NCBI RefSeq assembly: GCF_003590945.1
Contig: NZ_QYUK01000011.1
Location: forward strand, 2,322,001 to 2,386,000
Direction: 5' to 3'
Source of the DNA: Oleomonas cavernae
Lineage (GTDB): Bacteria; Pseudomonadota; Alphaproteobacteria; Zavarziniales; Zavarziniaceae
DNA length: 64,000 nucleotides
This document shows positions 58,412 through 64,000 of this stretch, piece by piece (the first letter of the stretch is position 1; each line of letters opens with the position of its first letter). The translations under genes and the position numbers were made by a program. Below the pieces are notes generated by a model. The model saw only the letters and a list, made by a program, of their open reading frames with translations. It made no database searches and had not been told where the DNA came from.

Positions 58412-59293
58412 ATGAGCGACTCCGCAGGCCTGATCGAGGCGCGGCTGATCCTGCCGCCGGAGGCCGTGGCGGCGTTCGAACTGATGCTGTCGGATGTGGT
58501 GGTTGCGCTGTCGAGCATCACCCGCGACGACGGCGCCACCTGGGAGTTGGAAGCCCTGCTGGCGCCGGGCGGCGACGACGGCGCCCTGGCGCAGGCGCTG
58601 GAACAGGCCGCCGGCATCGCCGGCATCGACCTGCCTGAGATCGAGTGGCGGGTGCTGCCCGATGTCGACTGGGTGTCGGAGACCCAGAAGATCCTGAAGC
58701 CCCTGCCGATTGGCCGCTTCTGGATCCATGGCCCCGACGCGCCCGAGGTCCCGCCGGTCTCGGCGATCGCGCTGGAAATCGAGGCGGGCCTCGCCTTCGG
58801 GACCGGCCGCCATGCCACCACCTCGGGCTGCGTCCTGGCGCTGGAGCGCCTGGCCCGGCGGCGGCGGTTCGACAAGGTCATCGATGTCGGCTGCGGCTCC
58901 GGCATCCTGGCCATGGCGGCCGAGAAATTGTGGCATCCCGCCGTGCTGTGGGCGACCGATATCGACCCGGTGGCGGTCGAAACCGCCAGGGACAATGCGG
59001 CCAAGAACGGGCTGTGGGACGCGGCGCTCTACACCACCGCGGACGGCATGACCGAGCGGCAGGTCAAGGCGGCGGGCCGCTTCGACCTGATCATCGCCAA
59101 CATCCTGGCGCGGCCGCTGATGCTGCTGGCAGCCCAGATCGAGGGCGCCCTGGCGGGCAATGGGGTGGTGGTTCTGTCGGGGCTGCTCGCGACTCAGGAG
59201 GCCATGGTGCTGTCCGCCTATCGGACGCGCGGCCTCTACCTGGTGGAGCGGACGGTAAAAGAGGGCTGGGCGACCCTGACCCTCGCCCGCTGA
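58412..59293 (+). CDS. prmA: Ribosomal protein L11 methyltransferase
   Basis: PrmA trimethylates ribosomal protein L11. The 293-residue protein has an N-terminal substrate-recognition domain (about 1-110) and a SAM-binding domain with FGTGRHATTSGCVLALERLA, motif I VIDVGCGSGILAMAAEKL, WATDIDPVAVETARDNAAKN and FDLIIANILARPL, the NILA motif of PrmA. It is separated from uvrD by the REP element. Confidence 0.92.
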   Translation: MSDSAGLIEARLILPPEAVAAFELMLSDVVVALSSITRDDGATWELEALLAPGGDDGALAQALEQAAGIAGIDLPEIEWRVLPDVDWVSETQKILKPLPIGRFWIHGPDAPEVPPVSAIALEIEAGLAFGTGRHATTSGCVLALERLARRRRFDKVIDVGCGSGILAMAAEKLWHPAVLWATDIDPVAVETARDNAAKNGLWDAALYTTADGMTERQVKAAGRFDLIIANILARPLMLLAAQIEGALAGNGVVVLSGLLATQEAMVLSAYRTRGLYLVERTVKEGWATLTLAR

Positions 59294-59340
59294 GGCGGGG
59301 AGGTCAGGATCGCCCAGACCGGCATCACGTCACAATGTTT

Positions 59341-59362
59341 CGGTGCATCGTCGGATGCACCG
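59341..59362. terminator. Hairpin between the convergent prmA and DUF1127 genes
   Basis: CGGTGCATC-GTCG-GATGCACCG is a perfect 9-bp stem with a tetraloop. It lies 48 bases after prmA and 7 bases from the DUF1127 stop. No T-run follows on either strand, so its termination role is uncertain. Confidence 0.45.
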
Positions 59363-59368
59363 GGTGCT

Positions 59369-59761
59369 TCAGGCCGCGAGATGACGGGGCGAATTCTCGT
59401 TCGCCACACCATTGATCGCCACCTTCGCCGTCGCCGGCACAGCAGCACCACGCCGGACCAGGCCGGCGGCGACGCGGTCGATCTGGCCGCGATCGATGCC
59501 GATATCGGCAAGGAGGCGGTCATCGAGAGCTGTCAACTCGGCATGGACGCGCTGACGCGCGATCAAGCTCTTCAGCGCCTGCACAACCATCATGGGACCC
59601 TTCGCGACAAGCATCAGAACCTCCGAGATGAAAATGCCAAGTCCAACCAGCGGTGCAATCCGCGCTGTCACAAGCGTCAGATCCGCGGTGTACTCAGGAG
59701 CGCCATTGAGCCCATGCCCAACATGCGACCGTGACGCCGTACCCGTCAGCAAGTAAGCCAT
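59369..59761 (-). CDS. DUF1127 domain protein
   Basis: A 130-residue protein. The C-terminal part has the DUF1127 helix pattern ALKSLIARQRVHAELTALDD followed by RLLADIGIDRGQIDRVA, as in small alphaproteobacterial proteins tied to phosphate or RNA metabolism. The first 55 residues, including a hydrophobic segment (IAPLVGLGIFISEVLMLVA), are an extension not usual for the family. AGGAG lies 7 bases before ATG 59761. A shorter form starting at an internal ATG (MVVQALKS) is conceivable. Confidence 0.75.
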   Translation of the reverse strand: MAYLLTGTASRSHVGHGLNGAPEYTADLTLVTARIAPLVGLGIFISEVLMLVAKGPMMVVQALKSLIARQRVHAELTALDDRLLADIGIDRGQIDRVAAGLVRRGAAVPATAKVAINGVANENSPRHLAA

Positions 59762-59927
59762 TTGTTACTCCTGTTGGTTGGCGTTACCGTCGAGAAGGAA
59801 TATGGCAGTGCAGCACGACTTCAGGCAGGGGGGCCGGACAGGAGAGCTATGCGCCAGGCGCATTGGAAACTTTTTATCGTCCCACTACACGCATACCTCT
59901 AACGCCGACCTGCCATGAGGCGCTCAC

Positions 59928-61961
59928 ATGAAGCTTTTGACCGACGTCATTTTTGATCCCGCCGCGCTGCGCAGCCTGGCCGGCCGGCTGCACGCGCCCG
60001 AGGCCCTGGCCGATCGGCTCGCCGCCGCGGCAGCCGCCGCGTCGGACAATCCCGACGAGATCGCCGCGGCAGTCGCCCCTGACGCACGGGGCGACGAGAT
60101 CGCCTCGATCGCCGCCCTGGTGGGCAGCGCCCGGCCGCGCCTGCTGGCCTCGATCGAGGCGGGCAAGGCCGCCTCGGCCGCCCGTCTCGCCGCCTTGCGC
60201 GCGGAGATGGCGCGGCGCGGCCTCACCGGCTTTCTGGTGCCCATGGCCGACGAGCACCAGGGCGAATATATCCCGCCCGCCACCCAGCGCCTGGCCTGGC
60301 TGACCGGCTTCGGCGGTTCGGCCGGGATGGCCGTGGTCCTGGCCGAGCGGGCGGCAATTTTCGTCGATGGCCGCTATACCCTGCAGGTGCGCGACCAGGT
60401 CGACATCGCCCTGTTCGAACCCCATCACCTGATCGAGGAGCCGCCCGCAGCCTGGTTGCCCGGCGCGGTGAAGGCCGGCGATATCATCGGTTACGATCCC
60501 TGGCTGCACACCCGCGGCAGCGCCGCGTCCCTGAGCAAGGCGCTGGCCGCGGTCGGCGCCAGGCTGGTCCCGACCGACGGCAACCCGATCGATGCGGTCT
60601 GGGCCGACCGGCCGCCGGCGCCCCTGTCGGTGATGCGCCCCCACGCGCTGGCCTTCGCGGGCGAGGCACACGAGTCGAAGATCACCCGCCTGGCCGCAGG
60701 CCTGGCCGCGGAAGGTGTCGATGCCGCCGTGATCAGCGCGCCCGACGGCCTGGCCTGGCTCTTGAACGTGCGCGGCCTGGACGTGCCCAACAACCCGCTC
60801 AGCCTGGGCTTTGCCATCCTCGACACGGCCGAGGGCGGCCAGGTCCGGCTGTTCGTCGAGCCGGCCAAGATCACCGCGGCCACCCGCGCCCATCTCGGCA
60901 ACCGGGTGACCCTGGCCACCCCCGACGCCCTGGGCCCGACGCTGGACAGGCTGGCGCAGGGCGGCACCACCCTTCGCATCGACCAGGCGACGGGCGCCGC
61001 CTGGCTGGCGGACCGGGTCGAGGCGGCAGGCGGCAAGGTCTCGCTGGGGCTGGACCCTTGCGCCCTGCCCCGGGCCCTGAAGAACCAGGCGGAACTGCGC
61101 GGCACCAGGGCCGCCCATGTCCGCGACGCCGGCGCCATCGTGCGCTTCCTGGCCTGGCTGGACGGTGCCGTGGCGGCGGGCGAGAGGCTGGACGAGCTGG
61201 ACGTGGTGGACCGCCTGGCCTCGTTCCGGCGGGCGCACGGCCACTTCCGCGGCCCCAGCTTCGATACCATCGCCGGTTTCGGCGCCAATGGCGCGATCGT
61301 CCACTACCGGGCGTCGCCGGCAACGGCCAAGACCCTGGAACCGGGCAACCTGCTGCTGCTCGATTCCGGTGCCCAGTATCCCGACGGCACGACCGACATC
61401 ACCCGGACCATGGCGATCGGCAGGCCCAGCCCGGAGCACCGCGACCGCTATACCCGCGTGCTGAAAGGTCATCTGGCGCTGGGGTCGGCGCGCTTCCCGC
61501 AGGGCACCACCGGCAGCCAGCTCGACGTGCTGGCGCGCGCGCCGCTGTGGGCGGCCGGCCTCGATTACGACCACGGCACCGGCCATGGCGTGGGCAGTTT
61601 CCTGTGCGTCCACGAAGGCCCGCACCGGATCTCCAAGGTCGCCAACACCGTCGCCCTGCAGCAGGGCATGATCGTCTCCAACGAGCCGGGCTACTACAAG
61701 ACCGGGGCCTACGGCATCCGCATCGAAAACCTGATCGCGGTCACCCGCCTGCCTGATGTGCAGGGGGCCGAGCGCGAAATGCTGGGCTTCGAGACCCTGA
61801 CCGTAGTGCCCTATGACCGCCGCCTGATCGACACCGCCCTGCTCGACGACCGCGAGAAGGCGCTGGTCAACGCCTATCACGCCCGGGTGCTGGCCGAGGT
61901 CGGCCCGCTGGTGGACGGCGAGGCGCACGCCTGGCTGGAGGCGGCCACCGCGCCGCTTTGA
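59928..61961 (+). CDS. Aminopeptidase P family metallopeptidase
   Basis: Cleaves the bond before a penultimate proline. At 677 residues it is the large, three-domain form: two creatinase-like domains (RAEMARRGLTGFLVPMADEH in the first) and a C-terminal M24B catalytic domain. Metal ligands are seen in LLLDSGAQYPDGTTDITRT (two Asp), GTGHGVGSFLCVHEGP (His) and VSNEPGYYKTGAYGIRIEN (two Glu). The active site is complete. It is cytoplasmic and stands alone; a family II repeat follows it. Confidence 0.92.
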   Translation: MKLLTDVIFDPAALRSLAGRLHAPEALADRLAAAAAAASDNPDEIAAAVAPDARGDEIASIAALVGSARPRLLASIEAGKAASAARLAALRAEMARRGLTGFLVPMADEHQGEYIPPATQRLAWLTGFGGSAGMAVVLAERAAIFVDGRYTLQVRDQVDIALFEPHHLIEEPPAAWLPGAVKAGDIIGYDPWLHTRGSAASLSKALAAVGARLVPTDGNPIDAVWADRPPAPLSVMRPHALAFAGEAHESKITRLAAGLAAEGVDAAVISAPDGLAWLLNVRGLDVPNNPLSLGFAILDTAEGGQVRLFVEPAKITAATRAHLGNRVTLATPDALGPTLDRLAQGGTTLRIDQATGAAWLADRVEAAGGKVSLGLDPCALPRALKNQAELRGTRAAHVRDAGAIVRFLAWLDGAVAAGERLDELDVVDRLASFRRAHGHFRGPSFDTIAGFGANGAIVHYRASPATAKTLEPGNLLLLDSGAQYPDGTTDITRTMAIGRPSPEHRDRYTRVLKGHLALGSARFPQGTTGSQLDVLARAPLWAAGLDYDHGTGHGVGSFLCVHEGPHRISKVANTVALQQGMIVSNEPGYYKTGAYGIRIENLIAVTRLPDVQGAEREMLGFETLTVVPYDRRLIDTALLDDREKALVNAYHARVLAEVGPLVDGEAHAWLEAATAPL

Positions 61962-61979
61962 TCCGGTCCCCAACATGAT

Positions 61980-62118
61980 CCCTCTTCGCCGCTTGCGGGG
62001 GAGAGGGAAGGGGCCCATTGCGCCAGCAATGGGAAGGGTGAGGTGGTCGCGGGCGAGACTGCGCCCTATGTCGACCACCCTCCTCACCCAACCCTCTCCT
62101 CCCAGGAGGAGAGGGCTT
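61980..62118. repeat. Intergenic repeat, family II, copy e
   Basis: About 139 bases with ends CCTCTTCGCCGCTTGCGGGG and CTCCTCCCAGGAGGAGAGGG, nearly collinear with copy a. It lies between the aminopeptidase P and metallo-beta-lactamase-fold genes, both on the plus strand. Confidence 0.8.
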
Positions 62119-62233
62119 GTCTTTGTGCTTACCCCGGCACCGTCACGATCTTGCCCCATTCTCGCCCGACCAGCGCCCGATGGGCGGATCAGGTTGCGGC
62201 CGCTCTCAACCGGGCTAAGGGGAGGCAATCGCC

Positions 62234-63052
62234 ATGAAACAGCGTGTCCGCCATGGTGGCGATGCCTATTACGAGCCCTTGCGGCGGCGCTTTCTGGCCG
62301 GCTGCCTGTGCTGCGTCGGCGCGGCCTTGACCAGCCGGGTCGTGCTCGCCGGTACTGCGGCCGAGGCCCTGCGCGCGGCCGATGAGACCCCGGCCCCGAC
62401 CATCGAGCGGATCGCCGACGGCGTCTATCTTCATACCTCCTGGGCGGTGACCGCCGACGGCCTGGTGCCGTCCAACGGCCTGGTCGTGGTCGGGCGCAAC
62501 GGCGCGCTGATGATCGATACCGCCTGGACCGAAGCCGACACCGCCCTGCTGATCGAGCGGATCGACCAGTTGACCAGCGGCGCCCCCCTCCTCGTCTATG
62601 CGACCCATGCCCATGTCGACCGGCTGGGCGGGCTCGGCCTGATCAACCGGCGGGGCGAGCGCAGCATGGCGCACGAAACCACGGTCGCCGCCGCCATGAG
62701 CCGCGGCCTGGCCGTGCCGACCGAAAGCTGGATCGGCGAAGCCATGGCCTTCGAGATCGGCGACCGCCAGATCGAGCTGTTCCACCCCGGTGGCGCCCAC
62801 ACCCGCGACAACACGGTGGTCTATCTCGAGGATGTCGACCTGCTGTACGGCGGCTGCATGGTCCGCCCGGCCAGTGCCAGCACCCTGGGCCACCTGGCGG
62901 ATGCCGACCTGGCCACCTGGCCCAACGCCCTGGGCAACCTGGTCAGCCGTTTCGGCCACCCGGCCATCGTGGTGCCCGGCCATGGCCCGGTCGGTGATGG
63001 CAGCCTGCTGACCCACAGCCTGGCCCTGGCGAGCACCACCGCCGCCGGCTGA
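62234..63052 (+). CDS. Metallo-beta-lactamase-fold hydrolase with B1-type zinc ligands
   Basis: A 272-residue exported enzyme. RRRFLAGCLCCVGAAL near residue 17 looks like a twin-arginine or lipoprotein-type signal. Zinc ligands: His125, His127 and Asp129 in THAHVDRLGG, His189 in GGAHTRDN, Cys208 in YGGCMVRP and His250 in PGHGPVGD. That set with Cys in site two is the subclass B1 pattern. The HAHVD, rather than HSHGD or HFHDD, differs from classic clinical enzymes, so substrate range is open. It may be a beta-lactamase or a relative with another substrate. Confidence 0.85.
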   Translation: MKQRVRHGGDAYYEPLRRRFLAGCLCCVGAALTSRVVLAGTAAEALRAADETPAPTIERIADGVYLHTSWAVTADGLVPSNGLVVVGRNGALMIDTAWTEADTALLIERIDQLTSGAPLLVYATHAHVDRLGGLGLINRRGERSMAHETTVAAAMSRGLAVPTESWIGEAMAFEIGDRQIELFHPGGAHTRDNTVVYLEDVDLLYGGCMVRPASASTLGHLADADLATWPNALGNLVSRFGHPAIVVPGHGPVGDGSLLTHSLALASTTAAG

Positions 63053-63078
63053 TTCTCGGCAGGCTCGCACCTGCTTGC

Positions 63079-63124
63079 TTGACATGTTTGTACCGACCAG
63101 TAAATTATGTACTGATTGGTACAA
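63079..63124 (+). promoter_or_regulatory. Promoter covered by a TetR-type operator
   Basis: TTGACA (63079-63084) is a consensus -35 box, followed at 16 bp by TAAATT as a weaker -10. Overlying it is a long inverted repeat: TTGTACCGACCAGTA (63088-63102) and TACTGATTGGTACAA (63110-63124), which match at 13 of 15 positions when one is reversed. The size and GTAC ends are typical of TetR-family operators. It should control the DUF1348 gene. Confidence 0.8.
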
Positions 63125-63139
63125 ACATGGAGCTGCGCC

Positions 63140-63610
63140 GTGGCCGATGAACGCCCGCCCCTGCCGCCTTTCACCGTCGAGACCGCCACGCTGAAGGCCC
63201 GCCTGGCCGAGGATGCCTGGAACACGTGCGATCCGCTCCGGGTCTCGCTGGCCTACACGCCGGACAGCCGCTGGCGCAACCGGGCGGAATTCATCCAGGG
63301 CCGCCCGGCCATCGTGGAGTTGCTGACCCGCAAATGGGCGCGCGAACTCGACTACCGCCTGATCAAGGAATTGTGGGCCTTCCACGAGAGCCGCATCGCC
63401 GTGCGCTTCCAGTACGAATACCACGACGACTCGGGCAACTGGTTCCGCGCCCATGGCAACGAGCAGTGGGAATTCGACGAACGGGGCCTGATGCGCCGGC
63501 GCGAGGCCAGCATCAACGATGTCCGCATCACGCAAGCCGAGCGCAAATTCCTGTGGCCGGCGGGACCGCGCCCGGCCGATCATCCCGGCCTGACCGAGTT
63601 GGGTCTTTAG
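63140..63610 (+). CDS. DUF1348 family protein (NTF2-like)
   Basis: A 156-residue protein of the DUF1348 family with an NTF2-like fold. [45 protein letters not shown]-like [20 protein letters not shown] and [20 protein letters not shown] are characteristic. I chose GTG 63140 with GGAG upstream; the region further upstream overlaps the operator and is not coding. Function is unknown; its strong, apparently repressed promoter suggests induction by a small molecule. Confidence 0.85.
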   Translation: MADERPPLPPFTVETATLKARLAEDAWNTCDPLRVSLAYTPDSRWRNRAEFIQGRPAIVELLTRKWARELDYRLIKELWAFHESRIAVRFQYEYHDDSGNWFRAHGNEQWEFDERGLMRRREASINDVRITQAERKFLWPAGPRPADHPGLTELGL

Positions 63611-63661
63611 CGGGCAAGCACAAACCCCGAAAGACAACAATCCGAGGCAAGGACTTGCGCT

Positions 63662-64000
63662 ATGGCTCCGTTGACGCTCTCGTCCCCCATCGGCGATATC
63701 CAGATCGTGAACGAGCCAATGCATTCATTCGGTTCGGCCGATAATTCCCGAGCCTATCGACGCGAGCACAATCTGTGCGACGGATCGGTGCGCGCCAGCT
63801 ACGGGATAATCGTCGATGGCGATCCCATCGTCGTTATTGGCGTTGATCGAGCGATGCCTATTCATTCACATTCAGCCCTTGTCTGGGGAGACCGCCTGCA
63901 TATCGCTCTCGGCAGCAGGATTGCCTGCTTTTCCCTAAACCCCTTCGTAATGCTCCGGGCGGTCGAGGCTGATGCCGTCATGTGTTTCGGCCTGCATTTT
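63662..64000 (+). CDS. Unrecognised protein (C-terminus cut off by window)
   Basis: A frame open from ATG 63662 to the window edge, 113 residues, with AAGGA eight bases before the start. The sequence (SSPIGDIQIVNEPMHSFGSA, REHNLCDGSVRASYGIIVDG, DPIVVIGVDRAMPIHSHSAL) looks globular and beta-rich without signal peptide. I recognise no family. Codon use is less GC-biased than neighbouring genes (many GAT, ATT and TCA codons), which may mean a different origin. Confidence 0.5.
   Translation, partial: MAPLTLSSPIGDIQIVNEPMHSFGSADNSRAYRREHNLCDGSVRASYGIIVDGDPIVVIGVDRAMPIHSHSALVWGDRLHIALGSRIACFSLNPFVMLRAVEADAVMCFGLHF

Noticed and set aside
59874..62228. A 784-codon minus-strand frame across the aminopeptidase P gene
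   Set aside because: It mirrors a well-supported M24 peptidase, includes family II repeat DNA and has no recognisable domain.

Overview
The window is GC-rich chromosomal DNA from an alphaproteobacterium, probably Rhodospirillales-like. Markers for this are a circularly permuted two-piece tmRNA gene (about 7685-7975), the alphaproteobacterial form of SspB (22113-22667), a speF-type leader RNA in front of an ornithine decarboxylase, the small families DUF2093, DUF4169 and DUF1127, and scattered REP-like palindromes with a GTCATCCCGGCGAAGGCCGG arm. No tRNA, rRNA, CRISPR array, transposase or integrase was seen.

Left part (1-22 kb): an RTX calcium-binding protein cut by the window edge; housekeeping genes (purD, xseA, an M23 peptidase, thyX, ssrA); a TPR protein and an MFS transporter; an unknown protein with a Cys/His pattern like NlpC/P60 hydrolases; a methyltransferase; and a low-GC insert of about 1.4 kb (12664-14084). 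The insert sits between two near-identical 134-bp copies of the dapA 3' end and carries a DUF4258/HTH pair that looks like a toxin-antitoxin module. Then come dapA behind a possible attenuator, a 1445-residue mosaic RTX protein, and a divergent HTH/PIN pair around a palindrome.

Middle (22-36 kb): sspB, a class I fumarase with one frameshift, fumC, small regulators, a transglutaminase, a large AsmA protein, dsbD, and the speF leader, ornithine decarboxylase and small KOW/SH3-like protein ending at a strong terminator.

The main accessory locus is one minus-strand run from 53306 to 36289. In transcription order it holds a membrane-anchored trypsin-like protease, SrfA-like, SrfB (Hsp70/actin-like ATPase) and SrfC (GTPase) proteins, a Sel1-repeat membrane protein, a secreted vWA protein, an ABC ATPase and its FtsX/MacB-like permease, a SUMF1-fold protein without the usual catalytic cysteines, a glycine-zipper lipoprotein, a coiled-coil lipoprotein and a PPOX-fold protein. 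Many neighbours overlap or nearly touch, so they are probably co-transcribed and translationally coupled. I infer a nucleotide-driven cell-envelope machine; srf genes are known as 'virulence factor' families of unknown mechanism. Six genes of this run, plus the adjoining PPOX gene and the class I fumarase, are each broken by a missing base in a G/C run. Restoring one base (two in the Sel1 gene) gives lengths expected for the families. I treat them as genes with frameshifts, most simply sequencing errors, although their concentration in this locus is notable.

Right part (53.5-64 kb): small secreted and RHH proteins, a SnoaL protein, a thioesterase next to a UvrD/PcrA helicase, prmA, a DUF1127 protein, an M24 aminopeptidase P, a metallo-beta-lactamase-fold enzyme with the full subclass B1 zinc-ligand pattern, and a DUF1348 gene whose promoter is covered by a long TetR-type palindrome. 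An unrecognised open frame runs off the right edge.
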